A stretch of 64,000 nt of DNA from [Clostridium] aminophilum DSM 10710 (GTDB lineage: Bacteria; Bacillota; Clostridia; Lachnospirales; Lachnospiraceae). This document shows, piece by piece, positions 9,259 through 18,389 of the stretch (positions within the stretch are counted from its first letter, which is position 1; each line of letters begins with the position of its first letter). The notes beneath the pieces are model-generated. The model ran no database searches. It had not been told where the DNA came from and saw nothing but the letters and a program-made list of their open reading frames with translations. Both the position numbers and the translations under genes were made by a program. The stretch spans positions 30,426 to 94,425 of the forward strand of contig NZ_KL543982.1 of assembly GCF_000711825.1 (NCBI RefSeq), written 5' to 3'.

Positions 9259-10890
9259 ATGAGCCGCAAAGACGAATGCGGGCTGTTCGGAAGTCTCTAC
9301 TACTATCTCAAGGAGAATGTTTCCATCTTCCGGCGCGCAGAGGAATTTTACAGTTTCATAACGTCTGACCGCAGCTCCGCCGGCAAAAATCCGAGAAAGA
9401 TCAGTTACTTTATTCGGTATGACTGCCTGACGGAGAAGGTTTCGCACGCCCTGATATCCGAACTCCGCGACAAAGACACCTACATGAAACGTTTTTCGGA
9501 TATCACTATGCAGATGAACTATATGCAGCTCTCGGTACTCTCCGCCTCTCTTGCGGAGTTCGTCCGGAAGACCGACGTATACTGCAGCCGGATCCCTCAG
9601 GGAAATGCGGCAAACAACGAATTTCTGCCGTATCCGCCTGCGCTGCGCGAGGATCTCGCGCTCCGTCTTTCCTCTTCCGGCCCGGCCGATCCGGCGGAGG
9701 CCGATCCGGATCATGCCGCCGAACTGCTGTATCTCTATATCTTTTTTGCCGCCTCGAAGATTCTTCCGGAAAAAGCCGCATCTGCCGCGTTTCCGGAATA
9801 CGGCGCGGCGGAGTACGCCCGCCTCGTGACCGATCGATATCCTTCCGGTGGCGAAGCCGCGGTCCTTGCGGAAAAAGCACTCGCCGACCGCGATGAATCG
9901 CCCAATCCGACCGCGTCCTTCCACTGCGGCATACGCCTGCTCGTGGAAACCACGGGGCATAAGCAGACGACGGATCCCGGAGCAGCATTCCGCTATTTTT
10001 GCCGTTCTGCCGGAATCCTTTCGCCGGACGGACTCCGCAAAAACGCGCAGAAGACCGCCAAAACCGCTGCCATGCTTCCGAACAGCGGTGCCTACGGTCC
10101 GGCACTCTGGGGAATCGCGCACATTGTCTTCAGTTACCGCCGGCCTCTCGCCGGCCGGAATAACCCGCTGGAAAACTGTGCGGAAATCCCGGATCTGGAA
10201 ATGTTTTCCGCCGAAGAGCGGATTCGCTGCGCGATATCCTTTGCCTCTTCGGCAGCGCAGTCTCCCGATCCGGGGGCGGCGCTCTGTCTCCTTGGCCGGA
10301 TCAGCAGGGAAGTCCCGGAAAACCGCCGTGAAGAATTCTCTCTTCAGGCACCGGATTACTACTTCCGCAAATCTGCGGAAAGCGGATATATCTATGCGGA
10401 GACCAATGCCGCCGCTGAATGCGCGGACCGGATACGGTCCGGTTCCGCTGATGTCTCCCCGCTCCTTCAGGACTACGAGCAGCACCTGCTTCGGGCCGCA
10501 GACTTCGGCATCGGATGGGCCGCGAACCGGCTCGGCCTGTTTTATCTGGACGGCCGTATCTTTCCTTCCGTTCCGGAAGAATCTGCAGGCCGGAGCCGTT
10601 TTCCGGAGCATTCCGACCGGGAGCGGGCCCTCCGGTATCTGAACCGGGCCGCAGAAGGACTTCCGGGGAAATCCTCCTCCTGGGCGCTCGCAAACCGGCT
10701 TGCCTATATTCCGGAATACTACAGCGGAGATATGCCGTCCATCATGCGGGATCTGGAAGAGATTGCCTCGCTTGGCAATGCGGAAGCCCTGCGTTTCCTG
10801 CAGAAAGAGCTGAACACAGACTCCCCTTACAGCAGCCGGAATACCCCGGTCATTCTGCTCTATCTCGAGCAGCTGATCCGGGAAGAGTAA
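9259..10890 (+). CDS. Uncharacterised Ala-rich helical protein, possibly Sel1/TPR-like
   Basis: A 543-residue protein I do not recognise. The N-terminal 130 residues are mixed (YYYLKENVSIFRRAEEFYSF, MKRFSDITMQMNYMQL). The rest is rich in Ala, Glu, Arg and short helix pairs such as YYFRKSAESGYIYAETNAA, LGLFYLDGR, RALRYLNRAAEG and LEEIASLGNAEALRFLQ, which resemble degenerate Sel1 or TPR scaffolds. There is no signal peptide or membrane segment. The ATG has only a weak GAAAGG site about 13 bases upstream, so the start is uncertain. It stands alone after a good promoter. Sel1-like proteins usually act as adaptor scaffolds, but the role here is unknown. Confidence 0.7.
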   Translation: MSRKDECGLFGSLYYYLKENVSIFRRAEEFYSFITSDRSSAGKNPRKISYFIRYDCLTEKVSHALISELRDKDTYMKRFSDITMQMNYMQLSVLSASLAEFVRKTDVYCSRIPQGNAANNEFLPYPPALREDLALRLSSSGPADPAEADPDHAAELLYLYIFFAASKILPEKAASAAFPEYGAAEYARLVTDRYPSGGEAAVLAEKALADRDESPNPTASFHCGIRLLVETTGHKQTTDPGAAFRYFCRSAGILSPDGLRKNAQKTAKTAAMLPNSGAYGPALWGIAHIVFSYRRPLAGRNNPLENCAEIPDLEMFSAEERIRCAISFASSAAQSPDPGAALCLLGRISREVPENRREEFSLQAPDYYFRKSAESGYIYAETNAAAECADRIRSGSADVSPLLQDYEQHLLRAADFGIGWAANRLGLFYLDGRIFPSVPEESAGRSRFPEHSDRERALRYLNRAAEGLPGKSSSWALANRLAYIPEYYSGDMPSIMRDLEEIASLGNAEALRFLQKELNTDSPYSSRNTPVILLYLEQLIREE

Positions 10891-11026
10891 GGCTGCATTA
10901 TATAGTTTTTTCTATATGGAAAATATAATTTTTCTATTTATATTTTTTTACTTTTGTGTTACCATGTGTGTGGCATCATAGATTTTATGATAGTTTTGGT
11001 TTATTGATCGTTCGAGGGCAAGGGCC

Positions 11027-11494
11027 ATGGTCAGAAAAGATTATAAATTATGTACGACCTACTCCGTCGAAGGCAATACCGCGAGGGTCGTTAAAACACA
11101 AGTAATTGATCTCACCGAGCGAAGAAAAAAAGAACAGCAGAAGGCATCCGGTTTCCGATGCGCCAGAGTGCGCTCGATCGGCCCGGGTTACGCTGCCGTT
11201 TTTTTCGCAGCCTGCCTGATCACCCTTTTTATCTGTCTGAATTACATCCGCGTATATTCTTCCATCACGGCACATCAGCGAAGAATTGATGCACTTCAGA
11301 CCGAAATCCAGACCCTGCACAGCGAAAATGTTGCCGCGCAGACCGATCTGGAATTGAAAACCGATCTCTCCTATGTTGCTCTCGCCGCAAAACGCGACCT
11401 TCATATGGTTGTGCCGAATGAGGATCAGCTGATGTACTATGACCGGTCGGAACAGGAATATGTCCGCCAGAGAGAAGATCTCCCGCCGCGTTAA
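11027..11494 (+). CDS. FtsL/DivIC-like septum protein
   Basis: 155 residues with the FtsL layout: a basic cytoplasmic N-terminus of about 50 residues (LTERRKKEQQKASGF), one membrane helix near 55-75 (YAAVFFAACLITLFICLNYI), a coiled coil near 78-110 (ITAHQRRIDALQTEIQTLHSEN) and a tail DLSYVALAAKRDLHMVVPNEDQ, typical of the region after the coiled coil in this family. Such proteins join the divisome and help recruit septal peptidoglycan synthases. It is not next to mraW/pbpB, where ftsL usually lies, so it may be a paralogue. Confidence 0.7.
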   Translation: MVRKDYKLCTTYSVEGNTARVVKTQVIDLTERRKKEQQKASGFRCARVRSIGPGYAAVFFAACLITLFICLNYIRVYSSITAHQRRIDALQTEIQTLHSENVAAQTDLELKTDLSYVALAAKRDLHMVVPNEDQLMYYDRSEQEYVRQREDLPPR

Positions 11495-11563
11495 AGAAGT
11501 GCTTTCGGCTTTCCGTTTCTCTGACATCGTTTACAGAAAAAACTTCTTTTGATATGACCACAG

Positions 11564-11598
11564 AAATGGCCCCTGCCGGTTCCCGGCAGAGGCCATTT
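11564..11598. terminator. Hairpin between convergent genes
   Basis: AAATGGCC-CCTGCCGG-ttc-CCGGCAGAGGCCATTT is a strong stem of about 15 bp with one mismatch, between the FtsL-like gene and tex. T-runs on either side are short, so termination is likely but not certain. Confidence 0.6.
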
Positions 11599-11706
11599 CG
11601 CATCTGTTATTTCACATCTGATTATATGTTTTTATCTCTTTTATTATCCTATATATCTTTTATGTTATATGGTTTTATCCCCGTCACAGTTACCCGCTTT
11701 TCCGGC

Positions 11707-13929
11707 TCATTTGCCCTTTTTTCCCTCTTCCGCATTCTTCATGCTGAGAGAAATCTTCTTCCGCTCCACGTCAACCGAGAGCACGCGGACTTTCACCACA
11801 TCTCCGACGCTCACCACATCCAGTGGATTCTTAACAAAGCGGTCTGCCAGCTGTGAGATATGCACGAGGCCGTCCTGATGCACGCCGATATCGACAAAAG
11901 CGCCGAAATCCACGATATTGCGGACCGTACCGGTCAGAATCATGCCCTCTTTCAGACTTTCCAGATCCATGACATCCTGACGGAGCACCGGTGCCGGCGC
12001 ATCTTCTCTCGGGTCGCGTCCCGGTTTGGAGAGCTCGTCAATGACATCCTTCAGCGTGTATTCGCCGAGCCCTGTCTGCTCCGACAGTTTCTTCAGATCC
12101 TCCTTCCGGATCTTCTGCGCGATGGAACGGGTCACGCCGCTCGCAAGATCCTCCTCGCTGCATCCGAAATGTGCCAGCAGCGTTCTCGCTGCCTCATAGC
12201 TTTCCGGATGCACCCCGGTCATATCCAGCGGTTCTTTTCCGCCGCGGATTCGCAGAAATCCCGCGCATTGCTCATAGGCTTTCGGGCCCAGCTTCGGCAC
12301 CTTGAGGAGTTCCTTTCGAGTGGAAAATGCGCCATGTTCCTCACGGTACTTTACAATATTCTCCGCCACCGTCGCGGAGATTCCAGAGATAAAGGACAGC
12401 AGAACCGCCGATGCGGTATTCAGATTGACTCCGACGCTGTTGACCGCATCCTCCACAACGCCGCGAAGCGCCTCATCCATCCGTTTCTCATTCATATCGT
12501 GCTGGTACTGGCCGACGCCGATGGCCTTCGGATCGATCTTCACGAGCTCTGCCAGCGGATCCTGAAGACGTCTCGCGATGGATGCGCTGCTCCGCTGACC
12601 CACATCAAAATTCGGGAATTCCTTCGCCGCCGTCTCACTGGCGGAATACACGCTCGCGCCCGCTTCGCTGACGATGGCATATTTTACCGGAAGTTTCGTT
12701 CTGCGCAGAAAATCGGCGATGATCTTCTCCGATTCTCTGGACGCGGTTCCGTTGCCCACCGAGATCACATCGACATGGTAGCGGCGGATCAGTTTCTCCA
12801 GAACCTCTTCCGCCTCTTTTACCTTATTCTGCGGTGCCGTCGGGTAAATGACGGTAGTCGCAAGAATCTTTCCCTCCGGGTCGGAAACCGCGAGCTTACA
12901 GCCCGTGCGGAATGCCGGATCCCATCCGAGAACCGTCTTCCCGGACAGCGGCGGCTGCAGAAGGAGCTGGCGGAGGTTCGCACCGAACACGCCGATCGCG
13001 CCCTCTTCCGCCTTCGCAGTGAGTTCCCCGCGCACTTCGGTCGTCACCTGCGGTAGGATCAATCTCTTCCATGCATCCTTCGCCGCCTCTTTCCGGTACG
13101 GCACGCCGCTTGCCCTGCGGTCGCAGTGAAGTCTTCTCTCCATGTGGCGCAGCACATCCTCTTCCGGCACGTCGATCGATACCGTGAGGAATTCCTCCTT
13201 CTCGCCACGGTTCAGCGCAAGAACCCGGTGTCCCGGAATCGAGCGGACCGGCTCGCGGAAGTCCTCGTAATTGGCGTAGACTGCCTCCCTCGCCTCGAGC
13301 TTCTGATTGACGGGAGCTTCCTCCGCCGCGCCTTTTGCCGCTCTGCGTTTTCTCTTTACCGTCACGATCTCGCCTTTTTCTTCCGCAGTCTTCCGGATCC
13401 ATGTCCGCTCTTCCGGGCTGTCCGAGATCTCTTCCGCAATGATGTCCTGCGCCATCTGAAGCGCCTGCGCGGCATCTGCGATGCCCTTCTCCGCATCGAC
13501 ATACTTTCCGGCCTCTGCCTGCGCATCACCGTTCGCCCGGTCATCCATCAGGAATTTTGCCAGCGGCTCCAGGCCTTTTTCACGGGCGATCATCGCTCTG
13601 GTCCGCCGCTTCGGCCGGTACGGGCGATACAGGTCTTCCAGTTCGGCGTTCGTCTGCGCCTTCTCGATCGCCTCCGCCAGTGCCGGCGTCATTTTCCCCT
13701 GTGATTCGATCGTCGAGATTACCGTCCCCTTCCGGTCCTCCAATGCCCGCAGGTAGGTCAGTCTCTCCGCGAATTTTCGCAGTACCGTGTCATCCAGCGC
13801 TCCCGTCGCTTCTTTCCGGTATCTGGCGATAAATGGAATCGTGCTGCCTTCATCGATCAGGCGGATTACTGCCTCCGTCTGCCAGTTCTTGATTTCGAGT
13901 TCACCTGAAATAATTTTTGTAATATCCAT
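11707..13929 (-). CDS. tex: Tex-family RNA-binding transcription accessory protein
   Basis: 740 residues, close to the usual length. The N-terminal Tex domain has PFIARYRKEATGALDD near residue 33 and LEDLYRPYRPKRRTRA near 97. The YqgF/RuvC-like core has GKTVLGWDPAFRTGCKLAV and VISVGNGTASRESE. A helix-hairpin-helix region carries VVEDAVNSVGVNLNTASAVLL and LLKVPKLGPKAYEQCAGFLRI. The C-terminal S1 domain has LKEGMILTGTVRNIVDFGAFVDIGV and ends KKISLSM. Tex binds nucleic acid and is linked to transcription and RNA turnover; its exact reaction is unsettled. Monocistronic. Confidence 0.95.
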   Translation of the reverse strand: MDITKIISGELEIKNWQTEAVIRLIDEGSTIPFIARYRKEATGALDDTVLRKFAERLTYLRALEDRKGTVISTIESQGKMTPALAEAIEKAQTNAELEDLYRPYRPKRRTRAMIAREKGLEPLAKFLMDDRANGDAQAEAGKYVDAEKGIADAAQALQMAQDIIAEEISDSPEERTWIRKTAEEKGEIVTVKRKRRAAKGAAEEAPVNQKLEAREAVYANYEDFREPVRSIPGHRVLALNRGEKEEFLTVSIDVPEEDVLRHMERRLHCDRRASGVPYRKEAAKDAWKRLILPQVTTEVRGELTAKAEEGAIGVFGANLRQLLLQPPLSGKTVLGWDPAFRTGCKLAVSDPEGKILATTVIYPTAPQNKVKEAEEVLEKLIRRYHVDVISVGNGTASRESEKIIADFLRRTKLPVKYAIVSEAGASVYSASETAAKEFPNFDVGQRSSASIARRLQDPLAELVKIDPKAIGVGQYQHDMNEKRMDEALRGVVEDAVNSVGVNLNTASAVLLSFISGISATVAENIVKYREEHGAFSTRKELLKVPKLGPKAYEQCAGFLRIRGGKEPLDMTGVHPESYEAARTLLAHFGCSEEDLASGVTRSIAQKIRKEDLKKLSEQTGLGEYTLKDVIDELSKPGRDPREDAPAPVLRQDVMDLESLKEGMILTGTVRNIVDFGAFVDIGVHQDGLVHISQLADRFVKNPLDVVSVGDVVKVRVLSVDVERKKISLSMKNAEEGKKGK

Positions 13930-14112
13930 AGCGACTATTTTACCTTACCGCGCGTTTGTGTGCAATCTGTATGATTCCACCCCCGCAGTCCTTGAATTTT
14001 AGCAGCCTTCGTATTAGAATTATGTAAAGAATGCGGTCATGTCTTTTGCCCGCATTTCCCGTATTTCTGGCGATATTGAAACATACATCATTTATAGAGA
14101 AGGAGATCTATC

Positions 14113-14541
14113 ATGAAACGTACAGGAAAATTAGTTGTACTCGCCGCAATCGCCGGTGCTGTCGCTGCAGGAGTTTCTTATATCTTACAGTACAAGTCCT
14201 TTCATAAGGAGCTGAGTGAGGATTTCCACGAATTTGAGAATGACTTCGATGAGTTCGATGATGAGGAGGATCTGGCCGAATCCAAGAGCAGCAGAAATTA
14301 CGTCTCTCTGAACTCCAAGAAAACAGACGATGCAGAGAACGGTGCGGATGAAAAAGCCAGCACCGCGGATGAGGCCTGCGAATGTCCGGAAAAGACCGGC
14401 GATACTGCTAAGGCTTCCGGTGACGCTGCAGTAACCGACAGCGAATGTGCTGCTCCGGCTTCCGCCGAGACTGCCGGCACAGCCGCTGAGGAAGCTGCTG
14501 ACACTGCAGAGGTTTCCGCCGACAAGACAGAAGAGGTCTGA
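14113..14541 (+). CDS. Membrane-anchored acidic Ala/Glu-rich protein
   Basis: 142 residues after a good ribosome site (GAAGGAG). A basic start plus hydrophobic segment (KLVVLAAIAGAVAAGVSYIL, residues 7-26) looks like a single membrane anchor. The rest is highly acidic: FENDFDEFDDEEDLAESK, then a low-complexity run of Ala, Asp, Glu, Thr and Ser to the end. Its stop lies two bases before the IclR regulator start, so the two are probably translated together. No known domain; function unknown. Confidence 0.75.
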   Translation: MKRTGKLVVLAAIAGAVAAGVSYILQYKSFHKELSEDFHEFENDFDEFDDEEDLAESKSSRNYVSLNSKKTDDAENGADEKASTADEACECPEKTGDTAKASGDAAVTDSECAAPASAETAGTAAEEAADTAEVSADKTEEV

Positions 14542-14543
14542 TT

Positions 14544-15305
14544 ATGGTTCAGAGCCTGAAGCGTTCCATGGAGATTCTGGAACTCCTCCGGGACAACACT
14601 CATAAATACACCATCGCGGAGATTTCCGCGAAGGCAGAGCTTCCGCCGAGCACTGTCCACCGCATTCTACAGACATTCTGTGAGATGCGCTACGTGACCA
14701 GAGACGAATCCTCGCATACCTACGAGCTCGGTCCGGCGCTGATACCGCTGGGCCGGTCGGCTGCCGGCAACTACAGGATTCAGGATGCGGCGCTCCCGCT
14801 CCTGAAAAAACTGGCATTCACCACGCGGGAAGACACCTATCTGGTCATCCGCGTCGGCGACAAGGGCCTCGTTCTTCAGAAAGTGGACGGCCCGAACCAT
14901 CTGAAAGTCGTTGAAGAATTCGGCTATGAGCTGGATCTTCACTGCGGCGCGATCCGCAAAGTTCTTCTCGCCTTCCAGCCGAAGGACTATATTGACTACT
15001 ATCTTGAAAAATGCGTCCCGAATCCGGACGCATTTCCGCAGATCAGCAGCCGCGCCCTGAAGGTCGAGCTGGATGAGATCCGCCGGGACGGAATCGCCTG
15101 TTCCTACGGCGAATATGTCCACGATGCCTGCGGAATCGGCTCTCCGGTCTTCGGGCCGGACGGAAAGATCGAAGCGTCGGTCGGCATCATTGTCCCGCAC
15201 TCCAGAATTGCGGAAAAAGTTCAGCTGGATCGCCTGAAGAAAGAAGTTGCTTCCTGCGCCTCCGAGCTGTCGTATTTCCTTGGGAATGCGTTGCCGAGAC
15301 GGTGA
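14544..15305 (+). CDS. IclR-family transcription regulator
   Basis: 253 residues. The winged helix covers residues 1-65 (LKRSMEILELLRDNTHKYTIAEI, LPPSTVHRILQTFCEMRYV). The C-terminal ligand domain has EDTYLVIRVGDKGLVLQKV, GAIRKVLLAF, DGIACSYGEYVHDACGIGSPVF and ASVGIIVPHSRI. The start codon follows the previous stop with AGAGG about 8 bases upstream. The neighbouring permease and acyl-CoA genes make it a candidate regulator of that module, responding to a small organic acid. That is inference from position; the separate MarR gene at 22478 is an alternative controller. Confidence 0.92.
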   Translation: MVQSLKRSMEILELLRDNTHKYTIAEISAKAELPPSTVHRILQTFCEMRYVTRDESSHTYELGPALIPLGRSAAGNYRIQDAALPLLKKLAFTTREDTYLVIRVGDKGLVLQKVDGPNHLKVVEEFGYELDLHCGAIRKVLLAFQPKDYIDYYLEKCVPNPDAFPQISSRALKVELDEIRRDGIACSYGEYVHDACGIGSPVFGPDGKIEASVGIIVPHSRIAEKVQLDRLKKEVASCASELSYFLGNALPRR

Positions 15306-15336
15306 CGGTAATTTCAATCAAAAATATTCTTTCACG

Positions 15337-15377
15337 AAAAAAATGGCCGAAGAGATCATCTTCAGCCATTTTCTTTT
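15337..15377. terminator. Bidirectional terminator between iclR-type gene and permease
   Basis: AAAATGGCCGAAGA and TCTTCAGCCATTTT arms form a stem flanked by A-run and T-run, serving both convergent genes. Confidence 0.85.
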
Positions 15378-15390
15378 ACGAAACCAACCG

Positions 15391-16701
15391 TTATAAGCCC
15401 ATCATAGCGAGTACAATAAATATTCCGCAGGATACAAAGGGGATCACAATCTGTGTGACTGCAATATCAAAATAAGCTTCTTTATGAGTAAGCTTGCAGA
15501 TATTAAGAAGCGTTATCTGAGCTCCCTGATGGGGAAGTGTATCCAGTGTACCTGCTGCAATTGTGGCAATACGATGAATATACTCCAGTTTTGCGCCAAG
15601 ACTGACATACGTGCTTGTCAAAGCATTGAACGCAACTCCCATACCTCCGGATGCCGAACCGCAGGCGCCCGCACATACCGCTACGGTAATCATGACGAAA
15701 ACTAATGACGGCATATGAAGTCCCTTAAGTATCTCAACAAGGTTTGCAAACGCCTCCGTGTTTTTTATAACACCGCCGAATCCGACAACGATGGCCGTGT
15801 TCAAAATAGAAACTCCGGAATCTGCTGCTCCTTTGTTGAAAATTCCAATCCACGCTTCCAATCCCCCTGTTACGTGGCGGAACATAAGAATGACAGCTAA
15901 TACAATACCCGAAAATACAGAAGTTTCAACCGGTAGTTTTACGGCATTGAACAGCACCAGAATGAATATAATCGGAAGTAAAGCGAAAACCACATTCGGA
16001 AGATTCTCCCTCGCATTGCAGTTGAGATCTTCTGCCGTGAGCTGGGTCTTAAGTCTGCTGTCATCAAAAAAATACCCATTCTTTGTAAAACTTCTTGACC
16101 GCCACTCAAGCCATACAGAAATCATCAAAAACTCAGCTGCTGTCACGATCAGCGAAGGAACAAATGCTGCCATTGACGGTGTTTTAAGGCTTGTCATGGC
16201 AATAACGTTCTGAACAGACGGAGATCCCGGAGCGGTCATTGACCACGTCCAGCATCCTGCGGAGATGGCTGCCGGAATTAATCGTCTGGTCAGATTCGAT
16301 TCTTTAAACAGGTTTACCGCGATCGGATAAACAACGAAAAAAACCACAAAACCACTGACACCACCAAATGTTAACACACCGGTGATAACCATAATGAGTG
16401 GAGCAACATATTTACCTTTGCACAGGCTGCTGATCCATCTTGCGATGGATTCAGCAGCGCCTGTGAACTGGTAAACAGCGCCAAAGATTGCTCCTACAAA
16501 GAACATCAAAAAATAATTTGAAACATATTCTGCCGCAGCCGGCATAAACATGGTTTTCAAACTGTCCAGTATCCCCATTTGGCTACAGATCAGTACAAAT
16601 ATCGTAACCACCGGAGCCAGGACCAGAGCACTTACCTGTTTGAATGCAAGAAGCGCAAACAGGATAACCGCAATTAATAGCGCAAAAATACCCACGTCCA
16701 T
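15391..16701 (-). CDS. GntP-type organic acid permease
   Basis: 436 residues with about 12 hydrophobic segments across the whole length. YFLMFFVGAIFGAVYQFTGAAESIARWI, ITGVLTFGGVSGFVVFFVVYPIA and AGTLDTLPHQGAQITLLNICK match the GntP/gluconate-symporter superfamily, which takes up gluconate, 3-hydroxybutyrate or related acids with protons. AGGAGTG precedes the start. It is the second gene after the acyl-CoA dehydrogenase (32-base gap), so a short-chain hydroxy or unsaturated acid is a more likely cargo than gluconate. The exact substrate is not readable. Confidence 0.8.
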   Translation of the reverse strand: MDVGIFALLIAVILFALLAFKQVSALVLAPVVTIFVLICSQMGILDSLKTMFMPAAAEYVSNYFLMFFVGAIFGAVYQFTGAAESIARWISSLCKGKYVAPLIMVITGVLTFGGVSGFVVFFVVYPIAVNLFKESNLTRRLIPAAISAGCWTWSMTAPGSPSVQNVIAMTSLKTPSMAAFVPSLIVTAAEFLMISVWLEWRSRSFTKNGYFFDDSRLKTQLTAEDLNCNARENLPNVVFALLPIIFILVLFNAVKLPVETSVFSGIVLAVILMFRHVTGGLEAWIGIFNKGAADSGVSILNTAIVVGFGGVIKNTEAFANLVEILKGLHMPSLVFVMITVAVCAGACGSASGGMGVAFNALTSTYVSLGAKLEYIHRIATIAAGTLDTLPHQGAQITLLNICKLTHKEAYFDIAVTQIVIPFVSCGIFIVLAMMGL

Positions 16702-16733
16702 AATTTTTCACTCCTATATAGTTTTGTACCCCC

Positions 16734-17876
16734 TTATCTAAACAGAGCACCTCCGACAATGAGCTGCTGAATTTCGTTGGTTCCTTCGTAGATCTGCGTA
16801 ATCTTGGCATCACGCATCATACGCTCAACATGATACTCTTTCATGTAGCCGTTTCCGCCCATGAACTGTACTGCCCACTCGGTAACTTCCATAGCTACAT
16901 TCGTACACATGAATTTCGCCTTTGCAGCAGACTGATTATAGCTCTTTCCCGTATCATGATCCGTTGCTGCTTTATAAAGCATATACTTAGCAGCCTCAAT
17001 CTTCATGGAGAGCTCAGCCATCTTAAACTGAGGATACTGGAACTTGGCAATCGGTGTGTTGAACTGCTGTCTTTCCTTCATATAATTCTTAGCGATCTCA
17101 AAAGCACCTTCCGCAATTCCAAGTCCCTGAGCGGCCACGCCGATACGTCCGCAATCCAGTGTCTTCATCGCGGTCTTGAACCCGTTGCCATCCATAGCAA
17201 CCTTGCAGGATGCCGGCACACGGCAGTTCTCAAAGATAACTTCCGAAACCTGTGCGCAGCGGATACCCATTTTATTCTCAATCTTTCCGGTTCTGACACC
17301 CGGGGTGTTTCTGTCTACGATAAAGCAGGCAAGCCCCTTCGACTTCTTTTCCGGCTCGGTCAACGCATATACTGCAGTATATCTTGCAAGCGGTCCGTTT
17401 GTGTTAAAGCACTTCAAACCATTAATGATGTAATCGTCTCCATCCTTTACCGCTGTTGTGATGCAGCCGCCAGCATCTGATCCGGCATTCGGCTCAGTAA
17501 GGCCAAATGATCCAAGGCACTCACCCTTCAGTACTTCAGGAAGGAATTTCTTTTTCTGCTCGTCCGTTGCATCGGAATTCCATACAGATCCGCCGTAAAG
17601 CGATGTTGTTACGGAATAAGAAATACCAAATGAAGCATCCACTTTCGAAACTTCCTCAACGGCAAGTGCGTACTCCATATATCCGAGTCCCTGACCGCCA
17701 TACTCCTTCGGATACGGAAGACCGATAAGGCCAAGCTTGCCGGCTTTGTGAAATGCTTCCATCGGGAACTCCCCGGCCTCATCTCTCTCAATGACTCCCG
17801 GAAGTAATTCTTCCTGAGCAAATTTTCTGGCTGTCTCCTGGATTGCTAACTGCTGTTCTGTTAATTCGAAATTCAT
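16734..17876 (-). CDS. Short-chain acyl-CoA dehydrogenase
   Basis: 380 residues, standard length. N-terminal FNFELTEQQLAIQETARKFA-type start, central GSFGLTEPNAGSDAGG (FAD and substrate contacts), and C-terminal QFMGGNGYMKEYHVERMMRD followed by IYEGTNEIQQLIVG, whose Glu is the catalytic base of butyryl-CoA type enzymes. It interconverts acyl-CoA and 2-enoyl-CoA with an electron transfer flavoprotein; EtfB and EtfA are encoded in the divergent operon. Direction in vivo is probably enoyl reduction under anaerobic conditions, which is inference. Confidence 0.93.
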   Translation of the reverse strand: MNFELTEQQLAIQETARKFAQEELLPGVIERDEAGEFPMEAFHKAGKLGLIGLPYPKEYGGQGLGYMEYALAVEEVSKVDASFGISYSVTTSLYGGSVWNSDATDEQKKKFLPEVLKGECLGSFGLTEPNAGSDAGGCITTAVKDGDDYIINGLKCFNTNGPLARYTAVYALTEPEKKSKGLACFIVDRNTPGVRTGKIENKMGIRCAQVSEVIFENCRVPASCKVAMDGNGFKTAMKTLDCGRIGVAAQGLGIAEGAFEIAKNYMKERQQFNTPIAKFQYPQFKMAELSMKIEAAKYMLYKAATDHDTGKSYNQSAAKAKFMCTNVAMEVTEWAVQFMGGNGYMKEYHVERMMRDAKITQIYEGTNEIQQLIVGGALFR

Positions 17877-18021
17877 AATTCCCTCCTAAAGTCTGTTTTC
17901 AATATTCTTTCCGGTGGCTTTACCAAGTTGATATTTTTGATATTCTTATTCTTCTGATAAAGTTCTGATAAAGCCTCCATTGTCTCTCCGTTCTATGAAT
18001 CAGACAATTCTTCGACTGTCT

Positions 18022-18039
18022 AATAGTTCGCGTGCTATT
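18022..18039. promoter_or_regulatory. Candidate operator 1 (AATAG-N8-CTATT)
   Basis: AATAGTTCGCGTGCTATT, an imperfect 18-bp palindrome followed by TGTTTG. It shares TAGTTCGCG and CTATTTGTT with the second site 282 bases away. Confidence 0.5.
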
Positions 18040-18303
18040 TGTTTGTGCTTACAATAGTCCAATAATTTTTGGTTGTCAATACAATTTTGTTTTTTTTTGT
18101 AATTTTTGGTATTGACATTTTGTTTTATATGGTCAATAATGACTACCGTAAACGATCTTTTTTAGATTGTTTTGTTTGTTTTTCTGATGTTTCGGTCATA
18201 TAAGGCGCATATCGTTATAAGTTTTTATCGAAGACGAATGCGACCCGTACCATTCCGCTATTTCACCGGATTCATGGCCGTCATCAGAGTTTTTTACCCC
18301 ATT

Positions 18304-18321
18304 TAGTTCGCGCGTAAACTA
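18304..18321. promoter_or_regulatory. Candidate operator 2 (TAGTT-N8-AACTA)
   Basis: TAGTTCGCGCGTAAACTA, an 18-bp near-perfect palindrome centred on CGCG, about 70 bases before the crotonase start. The pair of sites suggests one regulator, perhaps with looping; the IclR or MarR protein encoded nearby could bind. Confidence 0.55.
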
Positions 18322-18389
18322 TTTGTTCTATTAACTTTTTGCAAGGTTTTTAAGTTTATGGTTTTTTACAACCAAGGAGGATAAACCAA

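Larger units (their letters stand above)
17877..18389. promoter_or_regulatory. Divergent control region of the acyl-CoA module
   Basis: 513 bases without a gene between the divergent operons. It holds AT-rich promoter-like sequence, AGACA-N10-TGTCT at 18002-18021, and two related palindromes listed separately. An A/T homopolymer-rich stretch lies at 18056-18135. No leader RNA was recognised. Confidence 0.6.

Noticed and set aside
9250-10611. 453-codon minus-strand open frame opposite the 9259 gene
   Set aside because: Arg/Gly-rich translation without a ribosome site; the plus frame has a promoter and helix-like sequence, so it was preferred.
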